This document shows, piece by piece, positions 1-11,700 of a DNA stretch of 64,000 bases. Position 1 is the first letter of the stretch, and the number at the start of each line of letters is the position of its first letter. The notes below the pieces were generated by a model. It ran no database searches, was not told where the DNA came from, and was given only the letters and a program-made list of their open reading frames with translations. The position numbers were made by a program, and so were the translations under genes. The DNA is from Nipponacmea schrenckii (Eukaryota; Mollusca; Gastropoda; Lottiidae): positions 1,860,001-1,924,000 of the forward strand of contig JAUJPP010000002.1 in assembly GCA_030562195.1 (NCBI GenBank). The letters run 5' to 3'.

Positions 1-880
1 TAGTCATTGGCCACATCAGAAAATAATGATTTCCATTTTTTTTATTAGTCTATTTATTGGTCATATCAGAAAATAATGATTTCCATTTTTTTTTATTAGT
101 CTATTTATTGGTCATATCAGAAAATAATGATTCCCATTTTTTTTTAATAGTCTATTCATTGGCCACATCAGAAAATAATGATTTCCATTTTTTTTTATTA
201 GTCTAGTCATTGGCCACATCAGAAAATAATGATTTCCATTTTTTTTATTAGTCTATTTATTGGTCATATCAGAAAATAATGATTCCCATTTTTTTTTAAT
301 AGTCTATTTATTGGCCATATCAGAAAATAATGATTCCTATTTTTTTTTAATAGTCTATTCATTGGTCACATCAGAAAATAATGATTCCCATTTTTTTTAA
401 TAGTCTATTCATTGGCCACATCAGAAAATAATGATTTCCATTTTTTTATTAGTCTATTTATTGGTCACATCAGAAAATAATGATTCCTATTTTTTTTAAT
501 AGTCTATTCATTGGCCACATCAGAAAATAATGATTTCCATTTTTTTTTAGTCTAGTCATGGGCCACATCAGAAAATGATGATTTCCATTTGTTTTTAGTC
601 TAATCATTGGCCACATCAGAAAAAGATGATTCTCATTTTTTTTTTTTTAGTCTATTTATTGGCCACATCAGAAAATAATGATTCCCATTTTTTTTAATAG
701 TCTCTTTATTGACCATATCAGAAAATGATGATTCCCATTTTTTTTTTTTATTAGTGTATTTATTGGTCACATCAGAAAATGATGATTCCCCTATTTTTTC
801 ATTAGTCTATTTATTGGTCCATCAGAAAATACTAATTCCCATTTTTTTTATTTGGCCACATCAGAAAATGATGATTACTA
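1..880. repeat. Minisatellite, unit about 50-52 bp
   Basis: About 17 head-to-tail units, each with a 'CACATCAGAAAATAATGAT' core, a T-run of 7-12 and a 'TTAGTCTATT' joint. Units drift toward the right end, where spacing becomes irregular and the array fades after about 880. The left end is cut by the window. It probably lies in a PDE3 intron, downstream in the sense of that minus-strand gene. A 107-codon reading frame from 709 is made of repeat units plus flank and is not a gene. Confidence 0.9.
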
Positions 881-1877
881 TTTTCATATTGGCAAGGTTA
901 TTAAAGGTATTTTCACTGTGTTCAGGGCCAGACATCAAACTAATGAATATATTTTTACTAGAATTTGTTTCAATCCGAAATAGGGTCTCTACTTTTTTAG
1001 ATTTTTTTATCCATACAAAATTAAGTCATTAAAATAAAAATAAATTTATGAGAATGGCAGGAGACAAACAAAGGTTATGAAAGCCTGAAATATATTTAAT
1101 TGAAAATGGGGAATTTTGATGATGATCTTTATTTCATCAGGCATAAAGGTTATTTTTTAAGTCTATTATAAAACAAGAAAAATTGGTTTTGCCTTATGAT
1201 AAACCAAATAGACTTCTCTTATTCTTTTTCAGTTCAACACTTTGAAAATTAATTAAAAATAGAAGGAATGGTTGGAATCGTCTGAAATTTGCTGTGAATA
1301 GTTAGGACACATATAAGTACCCCTCTGCCAAGATTCAAATCGATAGCTTTACGAAAAGTTGGGGGGTGCGTATGTCAACAGTGCCCTGATTTTTTGTTTA
1401 CAAATGTCCAGGATGTGTTTAACTATCTACCCACAGTTTCTGATTACATCTTATTTCAATGACTATAATATTAACATTTATTAGTATTTATGATATGTAA
1501 AATATGTTAGTTATAAATGAAAAATATCAATAACCATTATCTTTCACATTTAAACTACAAATTATTTGATCATTTACATAATATTTCCCTCTCATTCTCT
1601 TTTTTTATTCAGTTTTCAACAAGAATTATTAGCAAATTGTCAATTTCTAAACGTTTTTCTGAACTATCGGCTCATCTGAATTAACTAAATTATACTTTCT
1701 CTTGTGAATAAAAAATTTTTTGGCATCAATTGCCATGACCTGGTAAGTTCATACTTAACATTTCTTGCTTCAAAATTGAATAAGGTGTGTCACTGCTAGT
1801 AAATAATTTCAAGGTGGTGCTGAAGGAAACTACTCTTTGAATGCTCCTGTCAAGTATCAACTGGTCAGAATTTTTAA
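881..1877. other. Non-coding stretch, probably PDE3 intron
   Basis: AT-rich sequence with no exon I can support on either strand. I looked here on the minus strand for the next PDE3 exon, the start of the catalytic region, and did not find it. That exon is probably left of the window. Confidence 0.5.
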
Positions 1878-2205
1878 AGGGATACAGCGTCTTAGCATGA
1901 ACATATAATTCAAGTTCTCAAGAATGGTCAATATGAAGATATATTCATCAGTGAACTAACATGGCTTCCTTAGTAACAGAATCTTTTAAAATCTTGAAAC
2001 CTAACAAAACTAAGGCATTTTTGAAAAATGCTTAATAAATTGATTAATCAAATGCATCTCTATGGATGATTACTTAGTTTTTTGGATATCTATTTAATTT
2101 TTATGTTATTTATGGCAGCAGGTATATTTACTGATGAATAGAGCTCTTAGAATGAACATAAAATTTGAAAATTTTAAACACTAAGGCCTATTTAAATCAC
2201 GTAGA
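1878..2205 (+). mobile_element. TTAA-flanked MITE, copy A (right end degraded)
   Basis: Preceded by TTAA at 1874-1877. It begins 'AGGGATACAGCGTCTTAGCA' and shares the family's internal landmarks: 'GAATGGTCAATATGA', 'ATTCATCAGTGAA', 'AACAGAATC', 'TATGGATGATTACTTAGTTT' and 'TTATTTATGGCAGCAGGTAT'. The right terminal inverted repeat is scrambled and no clean TATCCCT-TTAA end is visible. Intact copies lie at 24612-24946 and 47403-47722. Confidence 0.75.
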
Positions 2206-2322
2206 ATTTTGAGGCTCCTATCCGTTCCTCCATATTGTGACAAAAATTGTATTAACTCATATACTTGGTTTTGAGTTTTGTATCAGGTAGATGAATTTCA
2301 GTAATGTCAAAGACAATATTAA

Positions 2323-2475
2323 AGTGATATTTCGTCTTCACATGAAAATAAAATTTAAGTACTCAAGAATGGTCAATATGAGTATATACTCATCAGTGAG
2401 TCATAAAGTAGCAGAATCACTTAAAATGCGACAAACTCACAAAACTAAGTCATTTTTTTAAAAAAGTATCATAAA
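2323..2475 (+). mobile_element. TTAA MITE fragment, copy B
   Basis: The left half of the same MITE family, starting after TTAA at 2319-2322 ('AGTGATATTTCGTCTTCACA'). It is broken off about 35 bp from the 5' splice site of PDE3 exon 4 (exon edge at 2510), so it sits just inside the intron that follows that exon. Confidence 0.7.
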
Positions 2476-2509
2476 CATAAATGTATGCTAAGATCTTTTC
2501 TTTACTCAC

Positions 2510-2755
2510 CTTACTTAATATAAAGTCGTTCATACAATCAGATAATTGAAATATAGGATAATCCCATTCACTTAAGCGACTAATTTGTAATAAGGGGTGA
2601 CTGTCTATTTCTGAGATATCAAATAATAATGGATAAGAACTAGTATCGTCGCGATTTAATCTATTATCATCTTGTTGACTATCATCATCTTCTTCTTCTT
2701 CAGCTTCTTCTTCTTCCTTGGCTTTGTTTTCTACTGTAACATGACTACTGACATC
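2510..2755 (-). CDS. PDE3: PDE3 exon 4 (pre-catalytic segment)
   Basis: An 82-codon exon between acceptor 'TTGTAG' and donor 'AAG/GTGAGT', phase 0 at both ends. It opens with an acidic low-complexity run (residues 13-30 of the exon are nearly all E or D), then reads SHPLLQISRLSEWDYPIFQL, ending FILSK. In vertebrate PDE3 the equivalent region leads into the first helices of the catalytic domain. The + strand frame at 2672-2896 is its shadow. Confidence 0.85.
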
Positions 2756-5700
2756 CTACAATTTAAACAAGTTTTAAATCTTCAACTTCAATCTTCAAAT
2801 CTTCAGATGATATGGATCAACAAGCTGTCTGCTAGCTGGTATTTGGCGGAACTATTTGGCAATGGTCTTTTCTTGGTTATTTTACAGAACTTCTAGGCAC
2901 TAGACATTCAGAAGATGTGCTACCATTATTTTATTCATCAGACCAAAGTTGAGATTCAAATGTTCATTCTGATCACAATGGTCCTTTGGTGCTAAAATCA
3001 TAAATGCTAAGTAAAGATCATAGGTCACTTTTACAGTGAACCTTATACAATAATAATGTCCACAATCAAAACCCTTCTAGACTTCCAGACTAGTGGTATC
3101 TAATTAAAAGAGACATTGATTATCTGCCACGAATTGTCCATCTAAATCAGGAATGATATAAATTATATCTGAGTTTCTACATCACTCCTTTGGTTAAAAG
3201 AGTTCAGTAGAAACCTACAGGTATATACCCTGTAGGCTGTATATATATAGAAGATATCTACCAGATTTTTTTTGAAAAGGATTTATATTTTCTTGAAATG
3301 GTTTTGCCTGTACATTGCACAAATCAAAGGTTCAGAAGGAGTATCTTTTATATGAACATTTAACCCTTAGCTCTGAATAAGCTATATTTACCGGTAAGCT
3401 ATATTTACCGGTAAGCTATATTTAAGCTAGTTAGACGCTACTAACTCACTCTTAAAGTTACATTGCAGTTCAACTTAAGTTTCTCAAAAGTTCTGGGTCT
3501 AATTTGTTTAAATTAAGTATTTTAAACATTTAAGCTTCTTAAACCAAATTTCACGAACTGTAGCTTTAGCATAACTTTTTAGTTCAGTAGCTTTAATGAG
3601 CCTTCTTTTCAATAGATGTACAATAGTTTTTCAATACCGGTAGCTGTAAAGTAGCTTTATGAGTTTAGTTTTAGTTCAAAAGCTACAAGTCAAATATAAG
3701 TACTACAGAAACAGAATTAGTTGCTTTATTATATACTTTAATCACTTGTAGAGACTAATCCATCTCCTTAGAGCACCAATCATGAGGAATTAAGAGGTAA
3801 ATAAAATTTTAGTTGAAGTTCAGTGACATAACTTTCCTTTCTTCAACATTCTCCTCATGACAGAAGTCCATATATAGCTTTGTAAAATTATGAATTTGAA
3901 GATGCAATGATTCCAAGTTTTAAAGAAAATAAAGGAGGAATCAAACAATTTCTCAAAGTATTTTTAGTTTATCCAAACACAAGAATATATATAATAAACT
4001 AGTGTCCAAAAGAACCGATACCAATATTTTTTCAATTTTTTTTTTTCACAAAGTGAATTTTTTAATATTAAAACCTGCTAATATGTATTGCACATCCCAA
4101 ACACCTCATAATCGAGCAAAATTACTGGGAAGAATCAATCACTTCTGGGAAAACACAAATTTCGAGAAAGTGACATTCCCTCTCTGGTGGTACGTGCATA
4201 TAAACTGTACAAAACAGCTGACAGACCCCACCCATCTTTAAAGGCTTGTCGTATTGATTGTATACATTTTATTGAAAAGAATTTCTGCACAGATGTTGAT
4301 AAAGGATCTTTCAAAAGTATAACACCAATCCTAAAGTTCTGCATTTTTTAGTTTTTCTTTACTGGTTTTGCAAACAAGTGATATCGTTTCTTTTGGACAC
4401 TACTTTATTTGTTCCTTTGTCTATTTTATCTTAGCTTTATAAAAGCTTGATTTTATACAGCTATTAAAGTTACATAAAGAAATTTTTCTCTGAGTTTACT
4501 ATTAAAGCTTAATTAAAGCTATTTTTCTTTGAGAAGACATTAGAGCTGTGCATGTGCAATATTGATTGCATTTTTTCACAGTGACGGTTTACGTAAAGGC
4601 CTGAAAAAGCCAAAAACACTCAACATGCATTTTTGATAAAAAAAAAAATTGGAATTAATCCAATGTCCAGTTGGGTTTTTCAACATAACAGCCCCTCATG
4701 TTAAGCTATGAAAAGTTTGGCAAAGGCATAAGTTTACCTTATAAAAAATATATGATACTAATACTCTTACTTTTCTTGGTGGTGATCCAGTCACTTCCTC
4801 TGATGTAGCAATATTATCACTATGGTCACTACTACTTGGAGAGTCACTACTTTCATAATCAGAAGTTATATTATGCCGTAATAATTTTGAGAGTGGCTTT
4901 GAAACACCCTCGTGTTGTTCACTGTCCACACTACTTGATGGTTGAGGGCGAGTTATTTTGTTACTATCTGAGCGTAACAGACTTACCCCAAGATCTGAGG
5001 TATTTCCCACGCTTTTACGAGAATAACGTCTTTGGTGAGACTGGGAACTGGGTGTAGCAGCCAATGAGAAGGACCTAGATTTAGGTATAGTTAAAACAAC
5101 TGTTGTATTTGAAATGGGAGAGGGACTATTACTACGACTTCCGTTTGGACTTGATCCTGGTGTTCCTTCTCTCGAATGTCGAAAGGAAGCACTACGAATC
5201 CGACAGGGCTCAGGTTCTAATGTTGGCATTCCTGTGGCTGACGTTGTGGTTGTCCATGTACTTGTTGACATTCGTCGAATTAAACTTGGTGGCAAGCTTC
5301 GTCGCAATCGCTGAAATGAAAATTAGTTTCAAACTATTATTTGGAAATCTTTTTTTATACACACACAAAGCTTTATTCTGGCAAAAAAGATTTTATTTGG
5401 ACCTTTAATGGGAAAAGAAACCAAAGATTTCTCCACAAATAATAAACTAGCGTAAGTCTTAACTTAAACTTAGCTCAACAATCAAGAAACATATTAAATG
5501 TAAAATTGTAGTCTGTACAGTCAGTGGTGTAGATTTCAGTTTCAGTTTAAACACTTTTCATTGTAGTTCATTAGGAGACTTATTCTTCAAAACTTAAATA
5601 AAATCCAGATTTTTATAAACACAGTATTTGAAGTCAAATTTATTGATTGACCAATCAGAGACCTGTTTCACAAAATTTTAACAAAGATACAATCAAGATT

Positions 5701-8700
5701 TTAAGAAATACAGTAACCTGAATGGTTAATGAATACTCAATTTTAGTGATTGATCAATCTGACCATTGGAATACTAAAATCATCCTAAAATAAGTTTTCG
5801 TGAAACAGGCTCCTGAAGACTGGAAGTTTATGTTTCAAGAATAAAGCCCCAGACTGACAAGAATGTTTGAGAGTTATAAAAAATAGGCTTACCTTTGGTA
5901 ATGAGGATGGTCTTTCTCCAGTATAGGGACTTTCTTCTGAATCAGAGCCATATGAAGAGGACTCTGTTAACGAAACTAATGGACTAACACGTGGTTTATG
6001 AATTGAAGAATGACTTTCTGGTGGTTTGAGCAGATTACTAACAGCACGAAGACCGCTGATTATATGTGGTGGCATATTAGAATCTGCTAACATATCAGTT
6101 ATTAACCCATGAGCTTCACCAATAATAGCTGATTCATAGCCTGCTGAAGCACTCTGAAACAACAAATAATGTATAAATTTAGCACTAACTCATTGCCATT
6201 AAGGTTAACAAACCAATTCTCTAGTATCTGTATGGAAGGTGTGACCGACCCAACCTAAAATCAGACATGTCAACAATCTCACCAATGGACACAGCATTTT
6301 CTGCACAAAAATTGTAACCTTATTTGAGCATGAAAGGTTTGCAAGCCCTGCACAGGCCCATAGCCATCCTAATTACTGTGAGGGGGAACAACAAATGACA
6401 TTCTCTGATTGTACACTGTTATTACTGTGAGGGGGAACAACAAATGACATTCTCTGATTGTACACTGTCCAAAATTTTCCAGTGGGGGGGGGGGGGATGC
6501 AAGATTCCTAGGAGGGCATTGCAACACTACCCACATTTCACCCCAAAATAGGCGTCTTTCTCCCTTGGTGTAATCCAATCCAACCCAGAAGTCGAGATGA
6601 AAATGTAATGGCAATGAGTGATATACAATATGTGTGGGTATATAATATAAACTATAGTTGATGACATAGTTTGATAAAGTTCAATATTCAATAAAACTTA
6701 TCATATATAATATCAAATCAAATGTATTTTATTTTCATCGCTATTTCCTACATAAATTCTTTCCTAAATAATATTCAACAAAACGCCCCTGGATAAAATC
6801 AATTGATTTTTTAAGTATGTTTTATTTGAATATTTTTCTAGTATGTTTATCACTATCTAAATATGATATCTATACATGTATTAACTTTACTATTGCTCTT
6901 CTACTATATCTTTTTCAAAGTTCAAGTATCTAGTTATGTTTATTCGGTATTTTTATGTATGTAATGTATATTAAGTTACAAGTAAGGTCAGTGCAAACAA
7001 AATGATATGGTCTGTCAAATTCTAGATTAAATCATTTGCTAATTTTACTTGACAATAAGATCTCACTTGAGGATTATTCTTTGTGTTCAAGCACACCTTT
7101 ATGGTGTTTTATATCTTCTTTACAACATTTCAAACACTTTTAATGATATATGACAATCTTTAGGTGTAAATTTATCAGATATCGTAAACTGTCTCATGAT
7201 AGGCAAAATGTCTTGCACAGGGAAGTAGCAATGACAGCAAAGCCCAACATCCACATTCAAAAGTATATTAACACATGTCAAAATGACAATGATTATGTAT
7301 AGAAAACATGACTGGCATTCAGAAAAAAACTCAAATTTTGAAGATTATTTCAGGAAGCATTGTTTTCTTTTTAGTCAAAGCTTTCAGACAAGGTTTGTTT
7401 GTATGCATACCTAGAATATAACCATCATTTTAATTGTCTGATGCCTCTCTACAAGTAATATTTATAGTACATTTTCATGAGTTAAATGGCGAGACAGAAA
7501 GGCTGTATCACACCCACCAGTTTATAGAACAAGATCATAAGAAATTGCTGATATCATGATATATAACCGGGTTTGTTAACCAAATATCCTTATCTAAAAA
7601 AATTATCGTGAGATTTATAGCATTTAAAGCACGCTTATGCACCGCCCATTGGTTAATAAAATTTAAAATTAAAAAAATTGCGGATATCATGGGTTTATCA
7701 ACCAAATATCCTATCTGATAAATATTGAAATGGAGTTCAACATGATATTCTTCTGCAACTTCTGAAGACAGGCAACACCATTCAGTGTAATATTTATCAG
7801 ATATGGTGACAAAATGTTATTGTCCTGATCATCTTTGAAGGAAGGCTAATTAACTAAGGAACATTTATTAATACTATTTTACCATAATTATTGATCGACC
7901 ATCAGTACTGTATCCCAGCATGATATCAAACTAATTACAGCACAAGTATTAATTGCTTCTGAATAAAACTTGATAAGAAGTTAATTACCGATTTAGAACC
8001 CTTTAAACACTGAGTTGAAGATAATAAAACTTCATATAATGTGAACTCCAAGCAATGAGTATGTCAGTTACGCGTCAAAAAAGAGTTTCACAGGTTTCTT
8101 TGGTATTTATAAAGTGTGTTAAAGAAAGAAGAAACAACTATTTTACAAGGAAAGGTTCACAGTTAAGGATATTTTCTACCAGCTGGTTCTTGGCTAAACC
8201 TCATGGCATTGATCTTGATCAGATAATTTGTACCCATATTTACAGCTAGGTCTTGAAGATGACTTATTCAAGGTAATCTTTCTCGCACAGATCAGGTTCA
8301 GAACCCAAAGCTGACATTTGCTTGTTAATACCAAATGACATCATATAAATTCCAACACTCTTACCAAATTTGCTACAGAACCTCATAAAAGCACTTAAAT
8401 CAACTACCGGTACTGATGTTTAATGTTTTATTTGAAAATTTCGGTTCCAATTTTTACACCTAAATATATCGAGTTAGTAAATAACTGGTTATATTCTGTA
8501 TAAAAATAATTATTGTATTTTGCCTCTGAGTGAATTATTAATGGACCTTATTCACGCCATATTGATTCCTAGCTATTAATGCATGCTTATAACAAGGTTG
8601 GTAACACAAAGATATCAGTATGTCACTGCCATCAAATCCCTACCTTGATGCCTTTAAAGCAGCCTTCAATCCCACTTACTCAGACCTGATCATATATTAT

Positions 8701-11700
8701 ATCATAATAATACCATATCATAAAAACGAACCGTTAATAAGGTCTAAAGATACAAGACTCACTTCATTTCAAGTTATAAGGTTTTTGACTATAATTTGTG
8801 TATCCATTATGAGTATATTAGTGGAAATATTCATTCAAATAGGGTTATCAGATTTTTGTAAAAAGCTATCAATTAACATCATAAATAAATTATTACCTCA
8901 CTTAAACTCCGATGCAGACAGCGCGTGGGTAATGTTTTTCTTAAATCAGTTAAAACGAATGGAGGACTAAGTAGTTCTTTAAAAACATCACTATTCAATT
9001 TATCAGCCATCATGACAACAATCTTATACTGAATATTTGAATATTCCTTTTGAATGAGTAGAAAAACACACTATGTTTAATGGAAGTTAATTAAGCATAG
9101 AAACACATTAGTGACATATTCCATGATATATGTAGCTTTCACAGGCAACATTACCATCAAACACTGTACACCACAATGGTGTTTTTACAATTTGAAACTT
9201 TCATATATCCATGGTCAAGTATTACCATGATTATTATGATAATAGTATAAGGAGAGTTATCTATGGTTAGTTAACAGTATTTACATGTTAAGGTTGGGAA
9301 TATTCATGATGTAGCTATTATTTTTAAATCAACCCTGATCACTTGTGATTGAGCAATTATTGTGTCTGCATACTCAGAGTTGACAGATTCCCAAACATTC
9401 CAAATCTAGTTTGAAGAATTGATTTCTTAAACTGTTTTGATAGATTTCTCTTCAGACATTGCAAATGAATGAAATTTACAATCATTGGGTTTTAAATTGT
9501 ACATTTTAATTTAAATCTGAGAGTACGAGACAAAATAGATAACTTAATTCACATTCTTATTAGGCTGTATTTGGTCATACAATTTTGACCAAAATGGACC
9601 TCTATTCAAATTAAACCATAACAATGAGTTTGGCCGACACGTACTATTTGAGAGTGAGTCTTGCCATCTTTATTCCTGGGTCATCAACTTTAATCAACGA
9701 AACTTGTTTTATTGTCTCAATGTGTATCTGAGACACTATGAGCATTGATTTTCCATTATTACAAAGCCTTTCATGACATAATGTTGAAACTATTGTAAAA
9801 CCTGTCTATAATGTATACATTTAAGTGCCTTGGCACTAGTGACATCATAAAACAGGTAGTTTTAGTAGAATTTCAAAATCCATATATGTCTAGATAACCT
9901 AATTAGTCTTTAGAGCTCACTGTCAAAATTTGAAGTTTGAATGGGGAACCTGTCCCTCTAATCTATAGTAAAGTAAATAATGGGAGGTTGAGGGAATCTG
10001 TCCATTTAATCTAAATAATAAAGTAAATAATGGGAGGTTGAGGGAATCTGTCCATTTAATCTAGATAGTAAAGTAAATAGTGGGAGGTTGAGGTAATCTG
10101 TCCATTTAATCTAGATAGTAAAGTAAATAGTGGGAGGTTGAGGGAATCTGTCCATTTAATCTATAGTAAAGTAAATATTGGGAGGTTGAGGGAATCTGTC
10201 CCTATAATCTATAGTAAAGTAAATAGTGGGAGGTTGAGGGAATCTGTCCCTTTTATCTATAGTAAAGTAAATAGTGGGAGGTTGAGGGAATCTGTCCATT
10301 TAATCTATAGTAAAGTAAATAGTGGGAGGTTGAGGGAATCGTCCCTCTAATCTATAGTAAAGTAAATAGTGGGAGGTTGAGGGAATCTGTCCCTCTAATC
10401 TATAGTAAAGTAAATAGTGGGAGATTGAGGGAATCTGTCCTTTTATCTATAGTGAAGTAAGTAGTGGGTGGTTGAATTGATTTTTTATTGAATATTAAGG
10501 TCAATTTTATGTTTATAAAATAAAATATAAGTAGAATTTCCTGAAATTTGACCTTGCAGACTCTCTAGATGAACAATACTGACTATATATTAAATTAACT
10601 GAAAGATATTTAAACTTCTTAAATTCCCAGAAAATCCTTCAAAAATTCTAATGACAGTATTTGGAATTGAGATATTCATATCTACGACCAATTATACAGG
10701 TCTTACAGGTCAAAGTTGTTTACTTATACAAAGTTCAAAACCAAGATATGGAAAATAGCCACAGCTTCAAGAGTTATATAATCATTTAATCATATTAAGT
10801 TATGTTTGAGGGTATAAGCTTAAAGGATATGTGAAGAGATTTTCAAAAAAGGCTTGAAACCACCTATTTGAAAAGTAAAATCATTCATCTATCGATTGCA
10901 ACCAATAAAAAAAATTAGAAATAATTCTAAAATAGCTAAAAATCCTTTTAAAAACACAGGTCTGAAATATGCAAAAATGAAAGGTCGTTTCCGTGACCTT
11001 TTGTAAATGACGTCAGAGATGCCCAATCTAATTCACCCGCCATATTGTTTACATTGACGTTATGCCGCAGTGTGTGGCCTATGGCTGTAATAATCGCGGA
11101 GGAAAGGGCTCTGGTGTTCATATGTTCCGCTTTCCTAAAGATGAACATCTTGTGAAAACTTGGATTGTCAAACTGAAGCGGAAGAATTTTTCCCCCACTA
11201 AATATTCCAGGCTGTGTTCCGATCATTTTGCAGACGATGCGTATGACCGGAACCCAGTCTTACTAGCCCAATATGGATATGTGAACGCCAATCCAAAGCT
11301 CAAGGCAGGTGCCGTGCCAACCATTTTTCGTGAACCACTTAGGCCTCATGCCAGCATTGACCAGAAAAACAAAAGAGGCGATCGTCGAAAAGGTGGAGGG
11401 GCTTTTGCCAAGAGGCAAAGGTTGCAGGTGAGTTTCAAAATTCTGACTTACACCTACGAATGTTGAAGATTGAACTGAAGAAGAAATGAGTAGGCCTAGA
11501 TCTTATAAAGTAAAAGGAACGTACATGGGCTAAGTTAATCCGAGTTATCTGTGGCATAGTATTGTCAATTTTTTACGAATTTTTATATTTAGGCCTATTG
11601 ACTAGGCCTATTCTAGGGTCAGAGACCCTTTTAGCTAGGCTATCGTTTCAGTCGGATTCATGTCTCCCGAATCGGCTACGCACTTTTTGCCTATTTCCTC

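Noticed and set aside
1..880. CRISPR-like array
   Set aside because: Units lack unique spacers of constant length and are ordinary degenerate tandem repeats in a eukaryotic intron.
4135..4344. 69-codon minus-strand and 79-codon plus-strand frames as a small gene
   Set aside because: Both lie inside the TA-flanked MITE and begin with non-ATG or chance starts.
8620..8970. 116-codon + strand frame with hydrophobic centre
   Set aside because: No recognisable domain, antisense inside a PDE3 intron, base composition like its surroundings; plausible by chance in 64 kb.
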